From Stenotrophomonas maltophilia (lineage in GTDB: Bacteria; Pseudomonadota; Gammaproteobacteria; Xanthomonadales; Xanthomonadaceae), in contig NZ_RAUX01000016.1 in NCBI RefSeq assembly GCF_013464485.1, positions 89,935 to 153,934 on the forward strand: 64,000 nt of DNA, written 5' to 3'. Position numbers and translations under genes: made by a program. Positions 45,039-53,225 of the stretch are shown piece after piece. Numbering within the stretch: position 1 is the first letter of the stretch; each line of letters begins with the position of its first letter. Below the pieces are notes generated by a model, which saw only the letters and a program-made list of their open reading frames with translations, did no database searches and was not told where the DNA came from.

Positions 45039-48000
45039 CTAGAAGCGGACGGACCACCGCGCATTGGCGCCATGGTCGCGGCTTTCACTGCCGAACTGGC
45101 CGCTGTAGCCCAGCTCCAGCTGCTGGCGCGGGGTCAGCCACGCCGACAGGCCGAGCTCGGCCACCACGGCGTTGTCGGCAATCGGTGCGCCCTCCACCGG
45201 GAAGGAGCTGCTGCTGTTGGCGAAGGCCAGGTTGGCTACCTGGCGGCGGTCGCCGGTAGCGCGGCGATAGCCCACCCCACCACGCAGGTGCAGCCAACTG
45301 TCCTGCTGGAACGATGCTTTCAGGCCCTTGTCGAAGCGCAGTCCAGCGGTCGCAATGGTGGTGGCGGTGTTATCCACCTTGCCGTGCAGGGCTGCCGCAC
45401 CACCGCGTTCGTTGATCTGCTTCATGTCTACTTCCACTCGGGCGACCTGCAGATAGGGTTCCAGGCCGCCTTCTGCGGTGCCGAACCGGTATCCGCCTTC
45501 GATGAAGGCCTGGCGGGTATGTGCGTTGTAGCGTGCGCTCAGGCTGTCGCTGAAACCGGCAAAGGCAACATCACGCGTGCTCTTCACTTCGTTGCGGCTC
45601 CATGCCACGCCGCCGCGCAGGCCGAAGCCGCCCCAGTTGTGGCCGGCGTAGGCACCGAAGTGCGTGTTGTCGATCTTCGACCTGGCACGTCGCTCCTGCT
45701 GCTTCACATCAGTGCGGCCCGTACCGACCAGCACGCCGATCTGCCAGCCACCGAACTCGTGGTCGAGGCCGACCAGCACGCCATTGCTGTTGGCATCGGT
45801 GCGCGCGGTGTTGCTGTTGCCATCCAGCTTGCTGTTGCCGCCGAGGGCCTGGACCCAGGCGCCAGTGGCGTCACCCGCCTCGGATCCAGGCGAGGCTGCA
45901 CCGGCACGGCGCGACAGTGCGGCGTCACGCACGTAGCGGCTGCCTTCCACCAGCGCCAGCGGCGTGGCGGCGTGCAGTTCGCCACTGAGGCCATCAAGCG
46001 CGCCACCTACCTGCTGTGGGAACAGCTGGGTCAGCGGCTTGGGCAGGCCCTGGTTGATCGCCAGCCGGTCGGCGGCCGAAGCGGCCGCGCGCTGGTTCGG
46101 CGTGGTGGCTGCACTGGCCAGTGAGGCGCCCCGCGCGACGTCGATGCGCGCGCCGTTGCTGGCATAGGCCAGGCTGAACTGCAGGAAGGGTGAGAACGCG
46201 CTGAAGTCGGTCCTGGCGAACTGGCCGCTGATGCCGCCGTCCGCGCGCAGGAAGCTGAACTGTTCGCCGAGGTAATACACGCCCGGCTCCGGCAGTGCGA
46301 CCAGTGTGCCGCCGAGGGTGGCGGTGCCGGTGACGTGCAGCTGATCGCTGCGCCCGCCCGGCGCCAGTTCGGCGGCATAGACGCCGGTTGCACCCTGCAC
46401 GTAGTTGCCATCGATGGTGAGCGTGCCGATCGAATTGCCGGGTGCGATGATGCCCTCGACGTGGGTGGTGCCCAGCGTACCGATACCCTTCAGCAGGCCG
46501 CTGGCGCCGACCGTGGTGGTGCCGCCGGTCTGCGTGCCGTTGAAGGACACCACGCCGCCGTTGACGGTCAGGTTGCTGTCCTTCAGCAGGCCACTGCTGC
46601 TGACCATGCTTACGCCTCCGGTGGTGCTCAGTGCGGTGGAGACCAGGCCGCCGTTGAGCAGGAACTGGCCACCCTGCACCTCGACCGCCGAAGTCAGCGT
46701 GCTGGTGCCATTCATTTCCAGCGTGCCCTCGCGCAGCACCGCGCCATTGAAACTGTTGTCGCCACTCAGGCGAAGCCAGCCAATGCCGGACTTGGTCAGC
46801 TTGCCGGGGCCGCCGACGTCATTGGTCCAGTCGTCCCAGGCATCGCCTTCCCACACCTTGAGGCCACCGGCCTTCTGGTTCATCACCACGTCGGTGTCCA
46901 CGCGCAGCGAGCCAAAGCCTTCGATGGCCTTGCGCAGGTCGACCATGCCCCAGCCGTATATTGGATCGATGCCTGCCGCACCGAGATCGCGCGCGGTGGT
47001 CAGCAGGACGTCGCGCACCTGGGCATTGTCCAGGTAGGGGAAGCGCTCCATCAACAGGCCGAGTGCGCCGGTGATGTGGGGGGCGGCCATGGAAGTGCCG
47101 GTCTTCCGGCCGTAGTCGTACGTGGGATTCTGGCTGCCGATCAGAAGACGGACGTAGTCTGCGGTCTTCTCCAGCCGTCCCTGGATGTCACCGGAAACGA
47201 TGGTGCTCAGGATTGCCGTGCCGGGTGCGGAAATGCACCAGTTGGCGGCAGCGCCGCAGATGCTCGAGCCTGCGTTGATCACGTAGTCGGTTTCGCCATT
47301 GGCTGCATTGGGTTGGCGAACGTTGGCGACGGCCAGCCAGTAAGGCTCGATCTCCGGCTTCCAGCGCGGCAACGCCGCGGTGATGCCGGCAACGGCGCCG
47401 CTGCCATTGCCTGCCGACCAGACCTGGATCAACTGCGAAGCAGGGGCGTTCGCACTGTCCTTGTAGATGCTTCCGTATACGTCGTAGTCGGCACCGATGC
47501 GTGCGTACTGGGCATCCAGTGCGGCGACGGTCATGTTCCGGGTGGAGATGCCCCAGCTGTGATTGATGGCACGCACGCCTTGTGCCTGCAGCTGCGCGTA
47601 CATGTCGAGCGTGGCTGCGTCGTCGGGATCGGTGCGATCGTTCAGCTTGGAGCGGTAGAAATTGTCCGGATCCAGACGCCAGGTGTAATAGGTGTCGCCG
47701 AATACGCGCGCCGTCGTCAGGTCGGCACCGAACGCGACTCCGTGCATGCCGGTTCCGTTGCGGTTGGCACCGATGGTGCCCAGTACGTGAGTACCGTGGT
47801 CGGCGTAGTTGAAACCGTTGGCGACGCCCAGCCCAATCAGACGTCTCACTTCGGATGTACTGATTCCACTGTCGAAATCGTAGTAGTTGATTCCCGGTTG
47901 ATCACCCTGTGTCTGGCTGCACGCGCCGGTACCGCCGATGGTTCCTGGTGACGCGCAGTTCGGGCCGATGGTGATGCTGGAGGTGTTGCGGCCAGCGAAT

Positions 48001-48395
48001 TCGGGGTGAGCCAGTGCCGAGCCGGTGTCGAACAGCGCCAGGCGCACGCCCTTGCCGGTCAGGCCGCGGGCATACGCGTAGTCGGCGCCCATCGCACCCA
48101 GTCCCCAGTCGGCGTTGAATTCATCGCTGCGCCAGCTGGCTGCATCACCCGCGTTGCCGAGCAGGGCGGTGCCGGTTGCCGCTGTCGTGGTGGCCGTCGG
48201 TACTGCAGGCACGCTGGCGGCGGGCTGTGCCCAGGCTGCTTGCAGCCGGCGCTGCTGCTGCCAGGTGTCGAGCGGTTCACTGGCGATGGCGGGCAGGGCC
48301 GTGGCCAGCAACAGGGAACTGGCCACGGCCAGCGCCAGGCGGCTGTGCAGCGGGGAACGGGAGTGGGACGAACGGCCGTGCAGCGGGTGATTCAT
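45039..48395 (-). CDS. Autotransporter serine protease (S8 subtilisin passenger)
   Basis: An 1118-residue type V secreted protein. A long signal peptide ends near residue 39. The subtilisin passenger (about 95-510) has Asp123 in LALFDTGSALAHPEF, His200 in DHGTHVLGTIGANRNGTGMH and Ser435 in GTSMAAPHITGALGLLMERF, so the triad is complete. Autotransporter-associated beta-strand repeats (about 540-680) follow, then a C-terminal beta-barrel (about 840-1118) ending RWSVRF. Such proteases are surface-exposed or shed and contribute to protein degradation and virulence. A good terminator follows; it is monocistronic. Confidence 0.95.
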   Translation of the reverse strand: MNHPLHGRSSHSRSPLHSRLALAVASSLLLATALPAIASEPLDTWQQQRRLQAAWAQPAASVPAVPTATTTAATGTALLGNAGDAASWRSDEFNADWGLGAMGADYAYARGLTGKGVRLALFDTGSALAHPEFAGRNTSSITIGPNCASPGTIGGTGACSQTQGDQPGINYYDFDSGISTSEVRRLIGLGVANGFNYADHGTHVLGTIGANRNGTGMHGVAFGADLTTARVFGDTYYTWRLDPDNFYRSKLNDRTDPDDAATLDMYAQLQAQGVRAINHSWGISTRNMTVAALDAQYARIGADYDVYGSIYKDSANAPASQLIQVWSAGNGSGAVAGITAALPRWKPEIEPYWLAVANVRQPNAANGETDYVINAGSSICGAAANWCISAPGTAILSTIVSGDIQGRLEKTADYVRLLIGSQNPTYDYGRKTGTSMAAPHITGALGLLMERFPYLDNAQVRDVLLTTARDLGAAGIDPIYGWGMVDLRKAIEGFGSLRVDTDVVMNQKAGGLKVWEGDAWDDWTNDVGGPGKLTKSGIGWLRLSGDNSFNGAVLREGTLEMNGTSTLTSAVEVQGGQFLLNGGLVSTALSTTGGVSMVSSSGLLKDSNLTVNGGVVSFNGTQTGGTTTVGASGLLKGIGTLGTTHVEGIIAPGNSIGTLTIDGNYVQGATGVYAAELAPGGRSDQLHVTGTATLGGTLVALPEPGVYYLGEQFSFLRADGGISGQFARTDFSAFSPFLQFSLAYASNGARIDVARGASLASAATTPNQRAAASAADRLAINQGLPKPLTQLFPQQVGGALDGLSGELHAATPLALVEGSRYVRDAALSRRAGAASPGSEAGDATGAWVQALGGNSKLDGNSNTARTDANSNGVLVGLDHEFGGWQIGVLVGTGRTDVKQQERRARSKIDNTHFGAYAGHNWGGFGLRGGVAWSRNEVKSTRDVAFAGFSDSLSARYNAHTRQAFIEGGYRFGTAEGGLEPYLQVARVEVDMKQINERGGAAALHGKVDNTATTIATAGLRFDKGLKASFQQDSWLHLRGGVGYRRATGDRRQVANLAFANSSSSFPVEGAPIADNAVVAELGLSAWLTPRQQLELGYSGQFGSESRDHGANARWSVRF

Positions 48396-48540
48396 CGGAC
48401 AACATTCCTTGGTTGACGGACAACAAAGCCGTTAACCCCACAGCGCGCCCATCACCCCCAGTGATGTGAAGGAATTTTTATGAACAGGTTAAGAGAGTGT
48501 GACGCAAGCATTCACCTGACCTCCCGGGTGCCTCGCTAAC

Positions 48541-48560
48541 GTGAGCCGGCCTGGGCTCAC
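48541..48560. repeat. 7-bp inverted repeat in a promoter region
   Basis: GTGAGCC (48541-48547) and GGCTCAC (48554-48560), 25 bases before the small Cys-rich protein gene. It could be an operator or an mRNA leader hairpin. Confidence 0.4.
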
Positions 48561-48584
48561 CAGGCTTATCAAGGAGTGATGGTG

Positions 48585-48785
48585 ATGCGTACTTTCAGGA
48601 AAATGATCGCCGGTGCCGTGTTCGCTTTGGCCTGCAGCGGTTCGGTGGCTGTGGCCGGGCCGATTCAGCCCTGCGATCTTCCCTGCTGGAAGGCTTACCA
48701 GGCCTGTATGTCTGGGGGCGGTGATGCCATGGAATGCCAGTACGAATACGACCGCTGCATCATGGATCGCTGCGGCGCCGTATAG
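48585..48785 (+). CDS. Small secreted Cys-rich protein
   Basis: A 66-residue protein, MRTFRKMIAGAVFALACSGS..., with a signal peptide ending in VAVAG. The mature part of about 42 residues has six Cys (PCDLPCWKAYQACMSGGG, MECQYEYDRCIMDRC), enough for three disulfides. The ATG at 48585 is preferred, 8 bases after AAGGAG; earlier GTG and ATG codons are too close. No family is recognised. A strong terminator follows. Confidence 0.75.
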   Translation: MRTFRKMIAGAVFALACSGSVAVAGPIQPCDLPCWKAYQACMSGGGDAMECQYEYDRCIMDRCGAV

Positions 48786-48810
48786 GCCCGGCTCTGCCGG
48801 GTTGTTGTCG

Positions 48811-48836
48811 AGCCCCGTCACTGACGGGGCTTTTCT
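48811..48836 (+). terminator. Rho-independent terminator of the Cys-rich protein gene
   Basis: Stem AGCCCCGTCA/TGACGGGGCT with tight loop, followed by TTTTCT, about 25 bases after the stop. Confidence 0.88.
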
Positions 48837-48902
48837 GTCCCAGGAAGCACAGCCTGCACCGATGAGGTAGTGTCCATCTTCCTTGGAGCGGGCAGCATCG
48901 TC

Positions 48903-49253
48903 ATGGCCGTCAAACGCATCGTCGCCAACATCGCCACACCAGAACCGGAACGGGCTGCAGTCTTCTATGGCGATCTGCTTGGCATGCCGGTGGTGATGGA
49001 CCACGGCTGGATCGTCACCCATGGCGGGCAGGGCAGTGCGCTGGCACAGGTCAGCTTTGCCAGCGAAGGAGGCTCGGGTACCGCAGTGCCGGACCTGTCG
49101 ATCGAGGTGGACGACCTGCAGCAGGTGCTGGAGCGCATGCGGGCGGCCGGCATCGCGCTGGAATATGGCCCGGTAGACGAGCCCTGGGGCGTGCGCCGCT
49201 TCTTCGTCCGCGATCCGTTCGGGCGATTGTTGAACATCCTCGCTCATACCTGA
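48903..49253 (+). CDS. VOC (glyoxalase/bleomycin-resistance) superfamily protein
   Basis: A 116-residue protein with the beta-alpha-beta-beta-beta fold: MAVKRIVANIATPEPERAAV, FYGDLLGMPVVMDHGW and FFVRDPFGRLLNILAHT. The metal-binding residues of glyoxalase I are not clearly all present; a His and the C-terminal region are visible. Such proteins may bind antibiotics or isomerise small molecules. It is convergent with the TetR gene, 15 bases away. Confidence 0.85.
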   Translation: MAVKRIVANIATPEPERAAVFYGDLLGMPVVMDHGWIVTHGGQGSALAQVSFASEGGSGTAVPDLSIEVDDLQQVLERMRAAGIALEYGPVDEPWGVRRFFVRDPFGRLLNILAHT

Positions 49254-49268
49254 GCGGGGCGGGCTGCC

Positions 49269-49898
49269 TCAGCGGCGCTTGCCGCCGCCCGCGGTGGCCT
49301 GTGGCACGCCGACCATGCGCAGGCAGTCGGCAACCACGGCGGCGATGAAGGCGTCGGCATCTTCTGCGGGTGCCGCGATCAGATCATCGGTGGCGCCGTG
49401 CACGCCGGCGTAGATCAACGAGGCGGTGATCCGTGGCGCAGGCAACTGCCACAAGCCGCCAGCGATGCCCGCTTCGAGGATGTCCAGCAACTGCTGCTGG
49501 ATCGCGTTGCGCTCGGCATTGCCACGCTGGTGGTGATGATGGTTGGCGTACACCACGTCGTGCAGCGCATGGGTGCGCACGTAGAGCTCGATGTTGGCGC
49601 GGATCCATGCGCGCAGGCGGGCCGCGGCATCGTCGGCAGGGTGCTGTTGCACGGCCTGATCGACCTCTTCCATGAACTGCCGCGTGTAGCGCTGCGCAAG
49701 TGCCTGCAGGATCTCGGTGCGCGAGGCGAAGTAGGTATAGAAGGTACCTTTGGCCACGTCGGCGGCGGCGACGATGTCGCTGATGGTGGTGGCATCCACG
49801 CCCTGCGACAGGAACAGCGCCTGCGCGGCGTCCATCAGTTCCTCCAGGCGGGTTTCAGCGGGCTTGGTGCGAGGCTTGGGGGCAGCTGGGGTCTGCAT
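49269..49898 (-). CDS. TetR family repressor
   Basis: A 209-residue repressor. The N-terminal HTH (about 17-65) is typical: LEELMDAAQALFLSQGVDAT, TTISDIVAAADVAKGTFYTY, FASRTEILQALAQRYTRQF. The ligand domain contains HHHHQRGNAE, a run of His with no obvious function. It is divergent from the DHA2 exporter, and two adjacent palindromes lie between them. It most likely represses that exporter and itself, with a drug or metabolite as inducer. Confidence 0.93.
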   Translation of the reverse strand: MQTPAAPKPRTKPAETRLEELMDAAQALFLSQGVDATTISDIVAAADVAKGTFYTYFASRTEILQALAQRYTRQFMEEVDQAVQQHPADDAAARLRAWIRANIELYVRTHALHDVVYANHHHHQRGNAERNAIQQQLLDILEAGIAGGLWQLPAPRITASLIYAGVHGATDDLIAAPAEDADAFIAAVVADCLRMVGVPQATAGGGKRR

Positions 49899-49948
49899 GG
49901 TGGGCGGGTCCGGGTCTGACGGTCGCCATTCTAGCCATCCTTCGATGT

Positions 49949-49983
49949 TGACTGACCGTCAGTCATTGACCGACGGTCAGTCA
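49949..49983. promoter_or_regulatory. Tandem TetR operator palindromes
   Basis: Two 17-bp palindromes, TGACTGACCGTCAGTCA (49949-49965) and TGACCGACGGTCAGTCA (49967-49983), one base apart. The two centres are 18 bases apart. The first is a perfect inverted repeat and the second nearly so. They lie between the divergent TetR and exporter genes, so they are the probable binding sites for TetR dimers. Confidence 0.8.
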
Positions 49984-50023
49984 GTGGCTACGATGCGCGC
50001 ACGTCCTCTCCCGGGATCCATGC

Positions 50024-51496
50024 ATGCAACGCTTCCAACGGCCGGCGCTGGTGCTGGCGGCCTACCTCGGCACGTTCCTCGCCTCGCTGGACATCAGCAT
50101 CGTCAACGTCGCCCTGCCGACCCTGCAGCAGGCACTGCGGACCGACATGGCAGGGCTGCAGTGGGTGATCAACGCCTACGCGATTGCACTGTCGGCGCTG
50201 ATGCTGTCGGCGGGCCCACTGGGGGATCGTCACGGCCATCGGCGGATGTGGCTGATCAGCGTCGCCACCTTCACCCTGGGGTCGCTGCTGTGCGCCTGCG
50301 CCGAACATCTTTCGACCCTGGTGGCAGGGCGCGCGGTGCAGGGTGTGGCCGGTGCGCTGTTGATTCCCAGTGCGATGCCGATCCTCAGTCATGCATTTCC
50401 CGATCCACGCCGGCGTGCCCGCGCGATCGGTGGGTGGTCCGCGTTCAGTGCACTTGCGCTGGTGCTCGGCCCGTTGTTGGGGGGATTGCTGGTGCAGCAT
50501 GCCGGTTGGCCCAGCATCTTCCTGATCAACCTGCCATTGGGCGTGCTGGCACTCGCGCTCGGTGCCTGGGGCATTCCAGAGCGGCGGCACCCGCAGCACG
50601 CCGCGCTGGATCCGGCCGGGCAGCTCCTCAGCATCGTTGCGTTGGGTGCATTGAGCTATGGCTTGATCGCGATCGGTGAGTACGGCCTGTGGGCACCATT
50701 GACCGTGTCGGCCCTCGGCGTCGCGGGCGCCGGCCTGGTCATGTTCGGTTTCGTCGAGCGCCGGGTCGCGCGCCCACTGTTGCCGCTGGACCTGTTTGCC
50801 GATCGCCGCTTCGGCATGCTCAACCTGGCCTCCTTCGCGTTGGGCTTCACTGCCTATGCGAGCCTGTTCTTCCTGTCGTTGTTCTTCCAGCAGGCACAGG
50901 GGCACAACGCGGCACTGGCGGGGTCACAACTGGTGCCACAGTTCCTGTTGATGGGTGCCGTCTCGTTGTTGTTCGGGCGCCTGGTCACACGCGTGGGGCT
51001 GCAGGTCGCGCTGGTACTGGGCTATGCGCTGAGCGGGGTGGCGTTGTGTGCGATGGCCACGTTTGCGCCGCATACCTCCGCTGCCCATGCAAGCATGCTG
51101 CTGATGCTGCTCGGTATCGGAATGGGGCTGGCGGTACCCGCGACCGGCATGGCGGTGATGGCCTGCGTACCGGCCGAACGCGCGGGCATCGCCTCGGCCA
51201 CGATGAACGCGCTGCGCCAGGCGGGCATGAGCCTTGGGATCGCGCTGCTGGGCAGCCTGATGGGCCTGCGCGCCGTGCAGCAGTTCGCGGCATCTGCGAA
51301 CGCCGCAGGGCAGCAGGCGCTGGCCATGCAGGCGCGCGATCTCATCCTGCACCCGGCTTCGGCGAACCCCGCGCCGAACGCGCTGGCGTGGTACCGCAGT
51401 GCAATGGCCAGTGGTTTTGGCTGGGCAATGGCACTGGCCGGCGCGCTGGCCCTGCTCACAGCCCTCGGCCTGCAGCGGCAGCGCGGCTCTTCCTGA
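50024..51496 (+). CDS. MFS drug exporter, DHA2 (EmrB/QacA) family
   Basis: A 490-residue transporter with about fourteen helices. The DHA2 signatures are visible: LDISIVNVALPTLQQAL, GDRHGHRRMWLI (motif A), GRAVQGVAGALLIPSAMPIL and LGPLLGGLLVQHAGWPSIFL. It exports cationic drugs or other hydrophobic compounds with protons. No membrane-fusion partner is next to it. The TetR gene and its palindromic sites point to drug-inducible control. Confidence 0.93.
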   Translation: MQRFQRPALVLAAYLGTFLASLDISIVNVALPTLQQALRTDMAGLQWVINAYAIALSALMLSAGPLGDRHGHRRMWLISVATFTLGSLLCACAEHLSTLVAGRAVQGVAGALLIPSAMPILSHAFPDPRRRARAIGGWSAFSALALVLGPLLGGLLVQHAGWPSIFLINLPLGVLALALGAWGIPERRHPQHAALDPAGQLLSIVALGALSYGLIAIGEYGLWAPLTVSALGVAGAGLVMFGFVERRVARPLLPLDLFADRRFGMLNLASFALGFTAYASLFFLSLFFQQAQGHNAALAGSQLVPQFLLMGAVSLLFGRLVTRVGLQVALVLGYALSGVALCAMATFAPHTSAAHASMLLMLLGIGMGLAVPATGMAVMACVPAERAGIASATMNALRQAGMSLGIALLGSLMGLRAVQQFAASANAAGQQALAMQARDLILHPASANPAPNALAWYRSAMASGFGWAMALAGALALLTALGLQRQRGSS

Positions 51497-51507
51497 CAGC
51501 GCAGCGT

Positions 51508-51804
51508 TCAGCCCTGCTGGCGGTGCGGATCCTTGGCCGCGTGCTCGATCTGCTGCTGTTGCTGGCGTGCATTGGCGTGACGTGCGTGCCCGCCCTCGCG
51601 GCCAATCGCGGCCATGTGCTGTCGATCGCGGCTGATTGCCTCGCCGCCCTTGCGGCCTGCGGCACGTGCTTCGTCGGGGCTGAATTCATGTGCGTTGCCG
51701 GATGCGTGGGCGGCGCGTCCGCCCTTGGCGGCGATGGCGCGCTGCTTGTCCTGGTCCATCGCGGCGAAGCCACGGTTGGAACTGCGCGGGGTCTGGTCAG
51801 CCAT
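51508..51804 (-). CDS. KGG-motif stress protein (con-10/YciG type)
   Basis: A 98-residue hydrophilic protein with repeated KGG/GxxGG stress motifs (MDQDKQRAIAAKGGRAAH, ARAAGRKGGEAISRD, MAAIGREGGHARH) and a Gln-rich tail. AGGAG lies before ATG 51804. Proteins of this type accumulate in stationary phase and under stress and may be disordered. It is convergent with the exporter gene. Confidence 0.85.
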   Translation of the reverse strand: MADQTPRSSNRGFAAMDQDKQRAIAAKGGRAAHASGNAHEFSPDEARAAGRKGGEAISRDRQHMAAIGREGGHARHANARQQQQQIEHAAKDPHRQQG

Positions 51805-52111
51805 GTGAAGTCTCCTGCGGAGTGGGCGTCGCCGTCGACGACGACAGCCGCCATGCTTGGCCATCGCGCGCTAAGTCCAGGTCGCCATCGCTGCGCTGCT
51901 CTTCACGCGGCCTGCGCACGCGGTTGATGGCGCGGCTGGCTGAGCGGCATTGCCGTGGCGGCGGCCAACGCTGCTGCAGCGAGGGCGGCACTCAGTAGTA
52001 CCGTTCTGCGTCGTCAGGATGAACGCACAGTTGCAGCTGGGCCCTATCGCAGACGACATGCGGCGTGCCTAGAATCGAACCATCCCGGTAGTTCCCGGGC
52101 GCTTCGAGTGA
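51805..52111. other. Intergenic gap without a gene
   Basis: This 307-base stretch between the divergent KGG and epimerase genes shows no supportable reading frame, tRNA, hairpin or repeat. It should hold the promoters of both genes. Confidence 0.6.
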
Positions 52112-53014
52112 ATGGACTCAATGAAGATTCTGTTGACCGGCAGTTCCGGGCGGATCGGGCGCGCGATCTTCGGTGCGTTGGCCGCTGCCCATGAAGTGGT
52201 GGGTCTGGATCGCAGCCCGTTTGCCACCACGCGCATCATTGCCGATGTCACCGATCGTCAGGCGGTTGCGCGGGCAGTACAGGGGGTTGATGCAGTCATC
52301 CATACCGCGGCATTGCATGCCCCGCATGTCGGCCTGGTGCCGGATGCGGTGTTCCAGCAGATCAACGTGGACGCCACCGGGCACCTGTTGCAGGCGGCGC
52401 GCGAGGCCGGTGCACGGCGCTTCGTGCTGACCAGCACCACCGCGCTGTACGGCCATGCGGTGGTGGCAGGAGGATGCCGCTGGATCGATGAGGATACCGA
52501 GCCGTTGCCGCGAACGATCTACCACCGCAGCAAGCTGCAGGCCGAGGCATTGACCGAAGCCGCTGTGGCACCGGGATTCAGCGTGCGCGTGCTGCGCATG
52601 GGCCGATGCTTCCCGGAGCCGCCGGAGCGCATGGCGATGTTCCGCCTGCACCGTGGTATCGATGCCCGCGATGTGGCCAGCGCCCATGCCGCGCTGCTGC
52701 ATGATGAGGGCGCGGCGTTCGCCCGCTACATCGCCTGCGCCGCGACGCCGTTCCGGCGTGAGGACTGCCTGGAACTGGCGACCCAGCCGCGCAAGGTGCT
52801 GGCCCGGCGTGCCCCGCAGTTGCTGGCAGAGTTCGAGCGACGTGGCTGGCCGCTGCCAATGAGCATCGACCGCGTCTACGACAGCGCGCGCATGCGCAGC
52901 GTGCTGGGGTGGCATCCGCGCTTCGGCCCGGACGACGTACTGCAGCAGTACGCCGTGGGCAGCATCGAGGTGTTGCCACGGGCGGAGTGGATCAAGGACA
53001 GGGTGGCCGAATAG
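52112..53014 (+). CDS. NAD-dependent epimerase/dehydratase-like protein
   Basis: A 300-residue extended SDR. The N-terminal Rossmann motif is [20 protein letters not shown], followed by [31 protein letters not shown] and the catalytic pair in [10 protein letters not shown] (YxxxK). The C-terminus has the FxRRGWPLP segment of related epimerases. Substrate is a sugar or aldehyde, not identifiable. ATG 52121 (MKILLTG) is an alternative start. Confidence 0.85.
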   Translation: MDSMKILLTGSSGRIGRAIFGALAAAHEVVGLDRSPFATTRIIADVTDRQAVARAVQGVDAVIHTAALHAPHVGLVPDAVFQQINVDATGHLLQAAREAGARRFVLTSTTALYGHAVVAGGCRWIDEDTEPLPRTIYHRSKLQAEALTEAAVAPGFSVRVLRMGRCFPEPPERMAMFRLHRGIDARDVASAHAALLHDEGAAFARYIACAATPFRREDCLELATQPRKVLARRAPQLLAEFERRGWPLPMSIDRVYDSARMRSVLGWHPRFGPDDVLQQYAVGSIEVLPRAEWIKDRVAE

Positions 53015-53225
53015 CACGGCAACGGGACGGAGTGCCGTCCCGACCCTGAGCGGATTCAGGAATGTGCAGGCCGGCCCGCCTCAACCTCGGTGGCAATTGG
53101 CCGCTAACCCGGTGCGCTTCCAGCGCCGGGCATGGCCCGGCGGCTGGTGGCATGCGCGACGGATCGCGCGCCTGCACGGTGCCCTCGCGGTACCGGTTGT
53201 CCTGAACTGCCTTGCGGATCCTTCC

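Noticed and set aside
46335-47951. A 538-codon frame opposite the S8 autotransporter
   Set aside because: It mirrors the catalytic passenger, which has all triad residues in place on the minus strand.
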